Below are positions 1-9,366 of a DNA stretch of 64,000 nucleotides, one piece after another. The notes beneath the pieces were generated by a model. The model did not search any database. It had not been told where the DNA came from and worked only from the letters and a program-made list of their open reading frames with translations. A program made the translations under genes and the position numbers. The DNA is taken from assembly GCA_934167755.1 (NCBI GenBank), contig CAKPLT010000008.1, positions 12,308-76,307 of the forward strand. The letters are read 5' to 3'. This stretch comes from an uncultured Clostridia bacterium (GTDB taxonomy: Bacteria; Bacillota; Clostridia; TANB77; CAG-508). Each line of letters opens with the position of its first letter. The first letter of the stretch is position 1.

Positions 1-622
1 CATCTCCACCTATATGACCAATAAATGAGTTTTCTAAAAACATTTCATGAACACATCTTGTTATTGTTTTCGCTGTAAATTCTATAATCTGGTCTCCTTT
101 TAAAAATCCATACACATCATTATAAGCTTTAAAATTGTCCAAATCTAAATATAATACTGAAAATTCTTCATTTTTTGATATTCTTTTCTTTAATTCTGCA
201 TGTATTTGAATATTACCAGGAAGCCCTGTTAATGGGCTTATTCTTCTGTTTATATTCAGTAATCTATTTAAATTTTTTACAGTATAATATAAATAATCTG
301 TGTCTACCGGTTTTTTTATATAATATTCTACTGATTTACTTAATACATTTAGCCTATGTTTTCTATCTGTATTTGATGAAACTACTATTATTGGTGTTAT
401 TTGATTATCTTCGTCTGTTCTTATCTTTTCACATACTTCTAATACATTTCTATCTATTGCATCTTCATTTATTATTATTAAAAATGGTATATTTTTTAAT
501 GCAATATCTATTTGTTCTGTTTTTACCCCAATAAATTTGAATTCATTGTCATTTTTAAATAATTCTCTAAATATCGGTAATGATGATTCATCATCATCAA
601 TTATATATATTTCTTGTATCAT
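1..622 (-). CDS. Response-regulator-like (pseudo-receiver) GGDEF protein, 3' truncated by window edge
   Basis: The 207 visible codons hold an N-terminal CheY-like receiver fold (about residues 1-120) and the start of a diguanylate cyclase domain (from about 135: SPLTGLPGN, then LDLDNFKAYND). The window ends inside the catalytic loop, after Gly-Gly-Asp of the GG[D/E]EF motif. The acidic pocket (D9-D11) and the conserved Lys (IKKPVD) are present. The residue aligning with the phospho-acceptor Asp is Asn52 (LIIINEDA), so the receiver is probably not phosphorylated in the usual way. The start has an AGGAG site that overlaps the stop region of the upstream gene, 9 bp away, so the two are probably translationally coupled. 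The likely role is c-di-GMP synthesis or sensing; activity cannot be judged because the motif is cut. Confidence 0.85.
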   Translation of the reverse strand, partial: MIQEIYIIDDDESSLPIFRELFKNDNEFKFIGVKTEQIDIALKNIPFLIIINEDAIDRNVLEVCEKIRTDEDNQITPIIVVSSNTDRKHRLNVLSKSVEYYIKKPVDTDYLYYTVKNLNRLLNINRRISPLTGLPGNIQIHAELKKRISKNEEFSVLYLDLDNFKAYNDVYGFLKGDQIIEFTAKTITRCVHEMFLENSFIGHIGGD

Positions 623-631
623 AAATTTCTC

Positions 632-1573
632 CTATTTATTATCAAATTTTACCCTTGATGTTTTTGTTAATCCATTCAAATTTGTTACTGTTACTATTAA
701 TGTATTTGTTTCTCCTTTAGTCATTATTATGTTCTTTTCAAATGTAACATCATTTACATCTATAGTTTCTTTTACTCCACCATTATGTGTTATTTCTACT
801 TTTGTTATTTCCTCGTCGTCTTCTGCATTTATTACAAATGCTACTTGACCATCTACATATTGTGGCTTAACCTTTAGTGTTGGTTCTGTGTCACCTACCA
901 CTGTCTGAGTCTTGTGTGCTTTCATATTATTTATATCAACAACTTCAATTTTTAGTATATGTTGTCCTTTAGGAGCACTTATCGTTTCTTCATATGACTT
1001 TTCTCCTACTGTTACTTTTTGCTCTTCACCATCATCCCAATTGTATGATATGTAATCAATTGTTGTTTCACTTGTTGCTGTGACTTTTACACCATTTGAT
1101 ACAGCTTCTAATTTTATTTCTGGCATATTTTCTACTGTATATGTTTTTTCATATGATATTGTTTGCCCGTTTTCTTCTGTTACTGATACTGTTAATGTAT
1201 TTTTTCCACCTATTAAATCTATAGTTTCTGATACATCATTACTGGTTTCGCCATTTTTTCCATATAATACTTTTTCTTCTTCATTATTCCATTTATATAC
1301 TATTTTTGTTATTTTTCTTATATGTTTTACATTTATTTCTATAGTATTGTCATCATCATTTCTATTAATTTCAACTTGTGGTTTTGCATTTGCTTCTACT
1401 ACTTCATTAATCTTGTCTTTTGCATATACACTTCCACTTATCATACATATTCCTAATATTATTATACATATAGCAAAAAAAGCTACTATTCCATTTATAG
1501 GCAATACATTTTTTTCTCTTTTTACTTTTTTAGTTTTTACTTTTTCTTCTCCTGTAATTAATATCTGGTTCAC
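632..1573 (-). CDS. Membrane-anchored protein with bacterial Ig-like repeats
   Basis: 313 residues with a GTG start preceded by GAGGTGA. A short basic cytoplasmic segment (KVKTKKVKREK) is followed by one transmembrane helix (about 27-50) and an extracellular part. That part is made of three or four repeats of about 75 residues with beta-strand character and recurring phrases such as KITKIVYKWNNEEE, DYISYNWDDGEEQ and TNTLIVTVTNLNG. This resembles Ig-like or cadherin-like folds of Gram-positive surface proteins. It is not an enzyme by any visible motif. It is the first gene of a two-gene unit with the GGDEF protein downstream, so it could be its extracellular sensor or partner; that is inference from position only. 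Confidence 0.7.
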   Translation of the reverse strand: MNQILITGEEKVKTKKVKREKNVLPINGIVAFFAICIIILGICMISGSVYAKDKINEVVEANAKPQVEINRNDDDNTIEINVKHIRKITKIVYKWNNEEEKVLYGKNGETSNDVSETIDLIGGKNTLTVSVTEENGQTISYEKTYTVENMPEIKLEAVSNGVKVTATSETTIDYISYNWDDGEEQKVTVGEKSYEETISAPKGQHILKIEVVDINNMKAHKTQTVVGDTEPTLKVKPQYVDGQVAFVINAEDDEEITKVEITHNGGVKETIDVNDVTFEKNIIMTKGETNTLIVTVTNLNGLTKTSRVKFDNK

Positions 1574-1667
1574 AAAATCACCTCATATTCATTCTTTAAC
1601 GATTATATCATATGCATTTTTAATTGTAAATAATTATTTTTCTAAAAAATCAAAATTGAAAATGTAA

Positions 1668-1702
1668 AAAAGAACCTCCACCATTTAAGGTTTCAGTTCT
1701 TA
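1668..1702 (-). terminator. Intrinsic terminator of the surface-protein gene
   Basis: On the minus strand an AGAAC...ACCT / AGGTTCT hairpin is followed by a run of six T, directly after the stop of the large surface-protein gene. Confidence 0.7.
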
Positions 1703-1707
1703 ATTTA

Positions 1708-4700
1708 CTATATTACAAATTTTCTGATTAGCACAACTCCTACTACTATTATTGATAATAGTCCAATAGATAATGTGAAATATGTTTTTGCAGCACCTGT
1801 TGTAACTGCTAATATAACTTTTGCGATATCAATATCATCTTCACCGTCTTTTCTATTATCTGGTGTTGAATCTCTATCAGGTACATTATATTCATTTTTG
1901 TCTTCTGATATTTCAGCTGTATTCGTTTTTAATGCTAAATTATCAGCTCCATTTATCCATGTTAATATTACTTCAACTGTTGTACTCTCTCCTGGTTGTA
2001 ATAGTGTATTTTCTAGTTGTTTTGTAGATATTACATTATTTCCTTCATCTGTCCATAGAGGATTATCTGTTGCATCAAATCTTAATCCTTCTGGTACATA
2101 ATCTGTTATTTCTGTTGCATAACCTGGTATGTCACCTTCGTTTGTTATAGTTATTCCATATCCAAATTTTACTGTAACATCTTTTATTTTCTTCTTGTGT
2201 AATTCTACTTTTACAACTGGTTCTGGATTTTCATGTCCATTATATCCTGTGTTTGTAACTTTTTCTTTTCCATCTTCTATAACAATTACTTTTGATACAA
2301 ATTTTAGTAATGATAAGTCAAAATATTCTACTTTAACATTTTCTGTGTCTTGATCATCTTCTCCATCATTCCATTCATCTGGTTTTGAATCTATATCTTC
2401 TATTGGTTTTCCATCTTTATCACTGTCATCAGATATTTGTGCATGGTTTGTAATAATTGTTGTATTTGAATTTGGATCTTTAACTTTGAATGCTATTTTA
2501 ACATCTTGATAATTTACTGTTGTTCCATCAAATGCTTTTAACAATTTGTCTTCTCCATTTTCTTTTGATAAGTATTTTGTTTTTACTTTTACAGCATCTT
2601 CTACATTTGATGTTTCTTTTCCATCTTTGTCATACATTTTCCACATATATTGAACATTTGTGTTTTCATCAGGTAAATATTGTAAATAATCTGGTATATC
2701 GTCTGTTACTTCACTTGCATATCCATCTATATTTCCTTCATTATATACTCTTATTGTATAAATTATTGTATCTTCAACATGTACAGTTAATGGATCTTTA
2801 CTATGTTCATATGTGATTTTTTTGTTATCTATTTTTACTTGTGGCACTCTTGATGTTACTTCTTTTCCTTGTACTTCTGTTATGAATTTTCTTAAAGCTA
2901 AATCAAAGTTTAATTTTTCATTTTCTACTTCGTATTTTATTGCACTTTCATTATAGCTATCTTTATTAATTGTAACTTCAATTGTTCCATTATGTTTTTG
3001 ATATCCAGCTGGTGCTTCTATTTCTGCTACCCAATATTTTGTACTTGCTTTATCTGCATCATATTTATATGTTCCATCAGATGTTAAATTGTCTTTATTT
3101 GAATTTGCGTCTCCACCATATTTTATACCAGTGAATTTTACAATTCCTTTTTCATCTGATACTGCAGTTGCTATAACATTTTTATTATTTTTTGCATCTT
3201 CTTCTGTTGCATATATTCCAAATTTTGCACCTGCTAGCGAAACCTTTTTTCCATTTGCAACATAATATTTATATAATGTTACACCACCTGTGTGAACTTC
3301 AGGTTTCTCTGATTCTTTTACAATTTTATTATCATTTGATGAATTTTTATATTCAAGTTTTGCTTGGTTTTCAACTTGTTCACCCATAGCTGCTAAAAGA
3401 TTTCCATTTTCATCTTTAGCAAATGTTGTTTTAAATGTTACTTCTATTTTTTCTCCTGCATTATTTTTTATTTTATCAGATGCATTCATAGAGTTTTCTG
3501 TATCTATAAATGTTAATGTTAATGTTCCTGATTTTGTTTTGTTTTGAACACCTGTTGCATTTTCTGTATAATTTATTTTATAATCAGTTCCTTCTGTTAA
3601 TTTAGTATTTCCAATCTTTACTGTAACATTATTAATTCCTTCAAATTTTAATCTATAATCAATATCATCAACTATATCATAAAATTTATAGTCATCTATA
3701 TTTCTAGGAATGTCTGATTCTATAACCCATGTATGTACTTCATCTGCATTATATCCTGAGTCTTGATTTTTTACATCTTTAACTCCTTTATGTATTTCTG
3801 GTTCTTTATAGTTTTTAACTTCAACATAAATATTTCCATCTTCATTTAAATATACATTTGCATCTTTTTTATTAGTAATATCATTTCCTTTTGAATCAAC
3901 TACTGTATATTTCATACTTGTTTCATATCCAGAACCATCAGCTTTTTCTTTTTTAGATACTGTTACTGTTATTGTTCCATCAAATTCACAATATTCATCT
4001 GGTGCTTTTGTTTCTTTTATTATATATACATCATCTGTTAAATGATCTTTGTCTACTGGTACATTTTCAGCAATTGTTAATCTTCCTGTTACTTCTTTTT
4101 CCTCTTTTACTCCATTTGTTGTTACTTCAAATTTAGCTGTTGAATTTAATTGTTTTCCATCTTTATCTTCTTTTACTAAAACAACATTATATTTTCCATC
4201 AGTTCTTACTTTTATTCTTTCAATATCTTGATCATCTTCACCGTCAATCCATTTATCTGTTGTTGAATCTATATCATCTATTGGATTTCCATTTTCATCA
4301 CTGTCATCAGATATCTGTGCATAATTTACTAATACTCTATCAGATGTTGCATTTTCTACTACCTTACATAGAACTTGAGCATCTATATAATCTGGATTTG
4401 CTGGTTTTGTATTACTTATTGCTCCTTCTTTATTTAAAGCCTTTAATAAGTTAGCTTTGTAGTTTGCATCTCCTGGTTGTGCATTTAGTTCTGCACCTTG
4501 GCCTTTTGCATACCATGTTGTAGATACAATTTGTCTTCCATCTGTATCAAGTCCTTCTAATTTCCATATACCATTGTATTCTTCATTTTCTACTACAAAT
4601 TCTAATCCAATTGGTAATGTGTCTTTTATTTTACTTGCATATCCGTTTATTTCACCTTCATTATATACTCTTATTGTATATAGTACATAATCTCCTGGTT

Positions 4701-6990
4701 CAACTATTAATGCATCTTTTGCATCTTCTTTGTATGTTATTTTTCCTGTTTGTGGATCTATTGCAGTTACAACTGGTGCTCTTAAATATGTACCATCAAT
4801 ATTTTTTGTATCTGTTATGTATTCTCCTGCTTCTATTTTTTGATCTTTGCTTACTGCTGCTATATGTTTAAATAATGCTAAGTCGAATTTTTTTTCTACT
4901 GGCTTTATTACTACTTTTTCAAAATCGTCATCATCTTGCTCACCTTTATAAAAATTATCTTTTTGTGATAAATCATCAGGATTTGATGTGTCTCCTTTAT
5001 AATTTTGCATATTATCTTTATTAACATTTGGCTTTGCTCCTGGTGCTGAGTCTCTATCTTCTCCTACTGTTGATGTTTTTATATCCTTATTTGCTACTGA
5101 ATCATGTTCTATACTAATCCATGCAACATTTGTTAATACTATTTCATTTTTTGAATCCGCTTCTTGAGCCACTTTACATTTTATTTCAATTGTTTCACAA
5201 TCAAGGTTTCCCGTTGTATATGCATTTAAATCTTTAGCTGGATTTTCTGTTGTATTCACAATTTTTAGTGTAATTTGATTTAATGTTGTATTATATGTTA
5301 GTGAATATGTATTTTTAGAGTTTCCATTTTTATCTTTTGATACTACTGTTGCAGAATTATTTGGTGAACTTATAAGTCCTGTTGGTAATTGGTCTACTAT
5401 TTCACTTGCATATCCTGCTTTATTTCCTTCATTATATATTGCTAATGTATATGTTATTTCATCTTTGTCTTTAACGATTACTGGATCTTTTCTATGTTTA
5501 TATTTTGCTGTAGTTCCTGTATTTAATGTTGATGTATCAATATTTGGAACTCTTGTGTTTTCCACATTTTTTCCATTTACTTGTGTTATGTATTTACGCA
5601 AAGCTAAGTCAAATTCTTCTGGTATAGCTTCGAATTCTGTTGGAATAGTTTCTTGTGTTCTTTTAACTTCAACAATTGGTTGTTCTGCATTTAATTTTAT
5701 TGAATTTGCATCTTCTGTTCCATTTAGCCATAATTTTTTCTTTGTTACTTCTTTTGTTACATCAATTTTTACATTTATTTTTTCTATTCCTGTTCTTGGA
5801 ACAGTTATATAAAATCCTCCTGTTTTTCCTACTAATGTCTTTATATCTGTTGTTCCTAATGATTTTCCTGTACTGTCTGTAAATGTATAATTAACATCTT
5901 TATTGTTTTGGTCTGTTACTTTGATTGATACTTCATTTGTTATAGAACCGTTTTTATCTATTACTATTGGTCCTATAACATAGTTTGAATCAACTCTATT
6001 TGTTGATAATCTATATTTTTTGTTTGCATTTTGTGTTAATCCTGTTGTATTTACTTTTGCACCATTTACAATTGTATAATTATTTTCTGCTGTATAATTA
6101 TTTGCATTTTTTGAAGCTGCATCTATTAAATAATTATATAATATTTGTACTTGTTCAAATCTTTCAGCACCTTCTCCTGTTGTTTGATTATAATTTGCTA
6201 ATTGTTGATAGTTTGAACCATTTGTTGTAATTGTTAACCAATCAGATGATGAATTTTTATTATTAAATATGGCATCATTTGTTTTGTCTTGCATATAGTT
6301 TGTATAATACCATATTGCTGCTCTTTGTACTGCTTTAATATCTGAATCTGTTATTAAATGATTATTACTATATCCAAATGATATTGAATTTCCTGATACA
6401 TAATTGCTGTAATCATAACCTGCTACTGGTTCATAAAAATATTTATTTTCTGTTTTATCATATTTAATTCCTATATTACTCAAAAATTCAGTTTTATCTG
6501 TTTGTCCTTCTATATATGAATTATCTAATATCCATAAAAGTTCTCTATAATATCCAGATTCTGATAATAGTGTTTTTATTATATCGTCTGCATCATTTCC
6601 ATTATCAACAATATTTTTTAATAAAGTTTCTCTATCTGCCTGTAAATCATATGATAAATTGTATGCTACTTTTGTTTCTTTATTTGTATTCCATGAGTTT
6701 CCATAGTTGCCCTTTATACAATATAAGTTTCTTTGATTTTTGCTTGCTGTTGTTGATGTTGATGTGTCATATGTTGTAATATTCCATATATATGCACTTG
6801 TTGTTGATGCTCCTGACTCATTTGTACCATTGGCTGGGTTTCCAATTCCATATCCAATTCCCTTTGTGTCTAGTTTTGTTAAATTTACATATATTGTTTC
6901 TCCAGTATTAGCATAACTTATTATATAACTTAGTAAAAAAGCAACTATTGCTATTACCACAATCAATATACTAATCTTTTTCTTTTTCAT
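1708..6990 (-). CDS. Giant thioester-domain surface adhesin with Cna-B-like and DUF11-like repeats
   Basis: 1760 residues. A signal/membrane helix (about 6-27) is followed by an N-terminal thioester-type domain. Cys91 (LYCIKG) and Gln222 (AVQRAAIWYYT) match the Cys and TQxA-like Gln pair that form an internal thioester in adhesins of this class. Four repeats open with FDLALRK/FDLALFK/FDLSLLK (near residues 461, 703, 1364 and 1559), each with an IYTIRVYNEG-like core typical of isopeptide-type DUF11/D1 surface domains. Cna-B/SpaA-like segments lie between the second and third. Acidic motifs of the form DGEDDxD recur near 918, 1546 and 1718. The C-terminus is a transmembrane helix ending RKFVI; no LPxTG precedes it. 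The likely role is covalent attachment to host or matrix surfaces. Start chosen at ATG with AAAGGATG upstream. Confidence 0.85.
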   Translation of the reverse strand: MKKKKISILIVVIAIVAFLLSYIISYANTGETIYVNLTKLDTKGIGYGIGNPANGTNESGASTTSAYIWNITTYDTSTSTTASKNQRNLYCIKGNYGNSWNTNKETKVAYNLSYDLQADRETLLKNIVDNGNDADDIIKTLLSESGYYRELLWILDNSYIEGQTDKTEFLSNIGIKYDKTENKYFYEPVAGYDYSNYVSGNSISFGYSNNHLITDSDIKAVQRAAIWYYTNYMQDKTNDAIFNNKNSSSDWLTITTNGSNYQQLANYNQTTGEGAERFEQVQILYNYLIDAASKNANNYTAENNYTIVNGAKVNTTGLTQNANKKYRLSTNRVDSNYVIGPIVIDKNGSITNEVSIKVTDQNNKDVNYTFTDSTGKSLGTTDIKTLVGKTGGFYITVPRTGIEKINVKIDVTKEVTKKKLWLNGTEDANSIKLNAEQPIVEVKRTQETIPTEFEAIPEEFDLALRKYITQVNGKNVENTRVPNIDTSTLNTGTTAKYKHRKDPVIVKDKDEITYTLAIYNEGNKAGYASEIVDQLPTGLISSPNNSATVVSKDKNGNSKNTYSLTYNTTLNQITLKIVNTTENPAKDLNAYTTGNLDCETIEIKCKVAQEADSKNEIVLTNVAWISIEHDSVANKDIKTSTVGEDRDSAPGAKPNVNKDNMQNYKGDTSNPDDLSQKDNFYKGEQDDDDFEKVVIKPVEKKFDLALFKHIAAVSKDQKIEAGEYITDTKNIDGTYLRAPVVTAIDPQTGKITYKEDAKDALIVEPGDYVLYTIRVYNEGEINGYASKIKDTLPIGLEFVVENEEYNGIWKLEGLDTDGRQIVSTTWYAKGQGAELNAQPGDANYKANLLKALNKEGAISNTKPANPDYIDAQVLCKVVENATSDRVLVNYAQISDDSDENGNPIDDIDSTTDKWIDGEDDQDIERIKVRTDGKYNVVLVKEDKDGKQLNSTAKFEVTTNGVKEEKEVTGRLTIAENVPVDKDHLTDDVYIIKETKAPDEYCEFDGTITVTVSKKEKADGSGYETSMKYTVVDSKGNDITNKKDANVYLNEDGNIYVEVKNYKEPEIHKGVKDVKNQDSGYNADEVHTWVIESDIPRNIDDYKFYDIVDDIDYRLKFEGINNVTVKIGNTKLTEGTDYKINYTENATGVQNKTKSGTLTLTFIDTENSMNASDKIKNNAGEKIEVTFKTTFAKDENGNLLAAMGEQVENQAKLEYKNSSNDNKIVKESEKPEVHTGGVTLYKYYVANGKKVSLAGAKFGIYATEEDAKNNKNVIATAVSDEKGIVKFTGIKYGGDANSNKDNLTSDGTYKYDADKASTKYWVAEIEAPAGYQKHNGTIEVTINKDSYNESAIKYEVENEKLNFDLALRKFITEVQGKEVTSRVPQVKIDNKKITYEHSKDPLTVHVEDTIIYTIRVYNEGNIDGYASEVTDDIPDYLQYLPDENTNVQYMWKMYDKDGKETSNVEDAVKVKTKYLSKENGEDKLLKAFDGTTVNYQDVKIAFKVKDPNSNTTIITNHAQISDDSDKDGKPIEDIDSKPDEWNDGEDDQDTENVKVEYFDLSLLKFVSKVIVIEDGKEKVTNTGYNGHENPEPVVKVELHKKKIKDVTVKFGYGITITNEGDIPGYATEITDYVPEGLRFDATDNPLWTDEGNNVISTKQLENTLLQPGESTTVEVILTWINGADNLALKTNTAEISEDKNEYNVPDRDSTPDNRKDGEDDIDIAKVILAVTTGAAKTYFTLSIGLLSIIVVGVVLIRKFVI

Positions 6991-7031
6991 TTAATTCATC
7001 CTTTCTCATTTTCGAGTTTCATACATTATTT

Positions 7032-7060
7032 ATTATACTTCTTTTCGCGAATAAAATCAA
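7032..7060 (-). promoter_or_regulatory. Sigma-A-type promoter of the surface-protein gene
   Basis: Minus strand TTGATT and TATAAT separated by 17 bp, about 40 bp upstream of the start codon at 6990. Confidence 0.7.
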
Positions 7061-7148
7061 TATTTTTTTCATATATTTTATAAGATATTGTAAATTATTT
7101 TTATATTGAAATAATTTTAATAAAAAGAGCTATATTGGAGGGATTGCA

Positions 7149-8387
7149 GTGAAAACATACAAAGTTATATTTTGTACATTTTTAATAATTTTTTCATATA
7201 TTTTACCAGTTCATGCAGATGATGAAGATTATGGTAATGTTTTTGATTTTTCGTCTATTAATGTTTCTTCTGAAATAGTTGAAGAGCCAACAATAAATTC
7301 TAAATCTGCAATAATTTATGAGCGTTCATCAGGTACTGTTTTATTTGGAAAAAATGAAAATGAAAAACGAAAGATGGCTTCTACTACAAAAATTATGACT
7401 GCAATAATTGTTATTGAAAAAAGTAATTTAGAAGATATTGTTACAGTTTCATCAAAAGCTGCGGGTACCGGTGGTTCACGACTCGGATTACATTCTAATG
7501 ATAAAGTATCTGTACTTGATTTACTTTACGGATTATTACTATGTTCAGGAAATGACGCTGCTGTTGCTCTTGCAGAATATGTTGGTGGAAATGTTCCTAA
7601 TTTCTCTAATTTAATGAATTCAAAAGTTTCTGAATTAGGACTTACTTCTACTCATTTTGTAACTCCTCATGGTCTCGATGATGATGATCACTATACTACT
7701 GCATATGAACTTGCACTAATTACAAATTATGCTTTAAAAAACAATACTTTTCGTAACTTAGTTGGAACAAAAAATTATACTATTTCTATTAATGGATATA
7801 CTAAAAATTTAAATAATACAAATGAACTACTTGGAAATCTATATGGTGTATATGGTGTAAAAACAGGTTTTACTAATGGTGCTAATCGTTGTCTTGTTAC
7901 TTCTGTAAAAAGAGAAAATATGGATTTAATATGTATCGTACTTGGTGCAGATACAAAGAAAGATAGAACCAAAGATAGTTATAAATTGATTGAATATGCT
8001 TTTAAAAATTTTAAAATGATTAATATTAAAGAAAAACTCTCAAATGAATTTACAAATTGGAAAATATGTAATTCTAACAGCTTTGTTGTTGAAAAAGGTG
8101 TTTCAAATAATCTAGATATAGTCTTAGAAGATTTGCCTTATGAATTTTTTCCAATAGATTGTAATCATATTAATGATATTAGCATATATATATATTGTAA
8201 TACAACATTTAAAGCACCCATATCTCCTGATTCTGTAGCAGGATATATTGCTGTTTGTCTTGAAAACAAAACTATACTTACTTTAGATTTATATATTTCT
8301 AATTATATTCCAGCTAAAAATTATTTAAACTTTTGGAATACAATGATTAAAAATTATACATATCATTTGGAAGCTTTATTTTACTAA
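7149..8387 (+). CDS. dacF: D-alanyl-D-alanine carboxypeptidase (peptidase S11, penicillin-binding)
   Basis: 412 residues with a signal peptide (about 1-23, cleavage near VHA-DD). All three S11 motifs are present: STTK at 78-81 with the acylating Ser78, SGN at 133-135 and KTG at 238-240. It trims the terminal D-Ala from peptidoglycan stem peptides outside the membrane. The start is GTG, 6 bp after a strong GGAGGG site. The C-terminal extension lacks an obvious amphipathic anchor, so it may be loosely attached or secreted. It is transcribed alone and divergent from the surface protein. The DacF name follows the Firmicutes family; DacA/DacB-type roles are not distinguishable from sequence alone. 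Confidence 0.9.
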   Translation: MKTYKVIFCTFLIIFSYILPVHADDEDYGNVFDFSSINVSSEIVEEPTINSKSAIIYERSSGTVLFGKNENEKRKMASTTKIMTAIIVIEKSNLEDIVTVSSKAAGTGGSRLGLHSNDKVSVLDLLYGLLLCSGNDAAVALAEYVGGNVPNFSNLMNSKVSELGLTSTHFVTPHGLDDDDHYTTAYELALITNYALKNNTFRNLVGTKNYTISINGYTKNLNNTNELLGNLYGVYGVKTGFTNGANRCLVTSVKRENMDLICIVLGADTKKDRTKDSYKLIEYAFKNFKMINIKEKLSNEFTNWKICNSNSFVVEKGVSNNLDIVLEDLPYEFFPIDCNHINDISIYIYCNTTFKAPISPDSVAGYIAVCLENKTILTLDLYISNYIPAKNYLNFWNTMIKNYTYHLEALFY

Positions 8388-8407
8388 CTAAAATTTTATC
8401 TTTTTTC

Positions 8408-8439
8408 TTGACAAATTAAAAATATTTTGGTATTATAAT
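8408..8439 (+). promoter_or_regulatory. Promoter of the tRNA pair
   Basis: TTGACA at 8408-8413 with TATTAT at 8431 (17 bp spacing), overlapping TATAAT at 8434-8439; the first tRNA begins about 14 bp further on. Confidence 0.7.
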
Positions 8440-8452
8440 TAAGCTTACATTT

Positions 8453-8526
8453 GCAGGTATAGTTTAGTGGTAAAACATAACCTTGCCAAGGTTAAGTTAC
8501 GGGTCCGATTCCCGTTACCTGCTCCA
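8453..8526 (+). tRNA. tRNA-Gly (anticodon GCC), CCA encoded
   Basis: A complete cloverleaf is visible: acceptor arms GCAGGTA and TACCTGC, an anticodon loop with GCC flanked by AACCT/AGGTT, a T arm containing GGTCCGATTCC, and an encoded CCA end. It is the first of a two-tRNA transcript, separated by 5 bp from tRNA-Cys. Confidence 0.95.
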
Positions 8527-8531
8527 AATGT

Positions 8532-8605
8532 GGCGACATAGCCAAGTGGTAAGGCACGAGTCTGCAAAACTCTGATCCCCGGTCCGAATCCGGGTGTCGC
8601 CTCCA
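8532..8605 (+). tRNA. tRNA-Cys (anticodon GCA), CCA encoded
   Basis: Acceptor arms GGCGACA and TGTCGCC, anticodon loop CTGCAAA giving GCA, T arm with GGTCCGAATCC, then T and CCA. It is followed at once by a terminator. Confidence 0.95.
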
Positions 8606-8607
8606 AT

Positions 8608-8653
8608 AAAAAATCGATAAAGCGTTGGTATATCAACATTTTATCGATTTTTA
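8608..8653 (+). terminator. Terminator after the tRNA pair
   Basis: AAAAATCGATAAA and TTTATCGATTTTT arms enclose a second inverted pair (GTTGG/TCAAC-like); ends in a T run. Nearly symmetrical, so it could act in both directions. Confidence 0.75.
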
Positions 8654-8789
8654 TGTTTGCTTTAAATTTACTAATAAGTATTATAAGGAATAAAAATAAC
8701 AGCACTTTCTATTTTTGTATAGAAAAGAATGTGTTTGTTATTTCTATATAAAGTAATAATTTATACTTAAATAAAGTTGGTTTTCACTG

Positions 8790-8818
8790 TTGACATAAAC
8801 CTCAAAAAATATTATAAT
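8790..8818 (+). promoter_or_regulatory. Consensus promoter of the Cys-rich small protein gene
   Basis: Perfect TTGACA and TATAAT with 17 bp spacing, about 47 bp upstream of the start at 8865. The rest of the 8654-8789 gap holds only a weak inverted repeat around a run of T. Confidence 0.8.
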
Positions 8819-8864
8819 ATATTAGTAACAATAAATTACTCATAATATGATTGGAGGACAAAAT

Positions 8865-9119
8865 ATGAAATTATTTGAACTTTTTAAGAAACAAACAGGA
8901 ATTGAAGCACCAATCAATATGCCAATAGATTCAATCTACATGACAGACATATGCAATTGTTTGGGATGTAGTGAACATTGTTCATCTTGTTGGAATCACC
9001 AAATAAAAAATGATTCTTTTTCAGATTATAAACTTTCAATTGATTATCTTGATAAAATATCAAATTTCCAAATTGAAACAACTATTGGTTTTGAAAATTG
9101 CTATGGACAAAAAATCTAA
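8865..9119 (+). CDS. Small cysteine-rich protein of unknown function
   Basis: 84 residues from the ATG that follows GGAGGACAAAAT; an in-frame ATG at 8847 lies before that ribosome site and is unlikely to be used. A tight Cys cluster, CxCx2Cx3Cx2C (CNCLGCSEHCSSC), sits in the first half and one more Cys near the end (ENCYGQ), which suggests metal binding or a redox knot. There is no signal peptide or membrane helix. I do not recognise the family. It has a near-perfect promoter and its own terminator, so it is probably an abundant single-gene transcript. Confidence 0.65.
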   Translation: MKLFELFKKQTGIEAPINMPIDSIYMTDICNCLGCSEHCSSCWNHQIKNDSFSDYKLSIDYLDKISNFQIETTIGFENCYGQKI

Positions 9120-9127
9120 CAGGCAAT

Positions 9128-9161
9128 GAGGGTATCCTTAATTAGGATGCCCTCTATTTTT
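9128..9161 (+). terminator. Terminator of the Cys-rich protein gene
   Basis: GAGGGTATCC / GGATGCCCTC hairpin with a short AT loop, followed by TATTTTT. Confidence 0.85.
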
Positions 9162-9176
9162 ATATTTATTATTCTA

Positions 9177-9323
9177 TTAAATTCTTTTTTTATTTTTTCT
9201 ATAATATTCGGCAATTAATTCATCAAGTTCAATACTCAATTGGTAAATAATACTATAGTCTTTTCCTGTAACAATACTTTCATTTAATTTATCTCTTAAT
9301 TTACAAATTTCATCATTTAACAT
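9177..9323 (-). CDS. Spo0E-like sporulation regulatory phosphatase
   Basis: 48 residues: a short helix (LNDEICKLRDKLNES) and a second helix with SIELDELIAEYYRKN. This is the SxxLDxLIxxYY signature of the Spo0E family, small helical-hairpin phosphatases that remove phosphate from Spo0A~P and so delay sporulation. The length is typical of the shorter family members. The start has GGAGTGAGG upstream. A minus-strand promoter lies about 45 bp upstream, and a TGTCGAA heptamer matching the Spo0A-box core lies about 130 bp upstream. The gene stands alone between the Cys-rich protein terminator and the M16 peptidase genes. Confidence 0.85.
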   Translation of the reverse strand: MLNDEICKLRDKLNESIVTGKDYSIIYQLSIELDELIAEYYRKNKKRI

Positions 9324-9366
9324 GTAGCCTCACTCCTTTTTTACAATTATTTGTAAGTACATTTAT

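Noticed and set aside
8445..8705. 86-residue minus-strand reading frame
   Set aside because: It runs antisense across both tRNA genes and their terminator; its sequence is the typical false translation of tRNAs.
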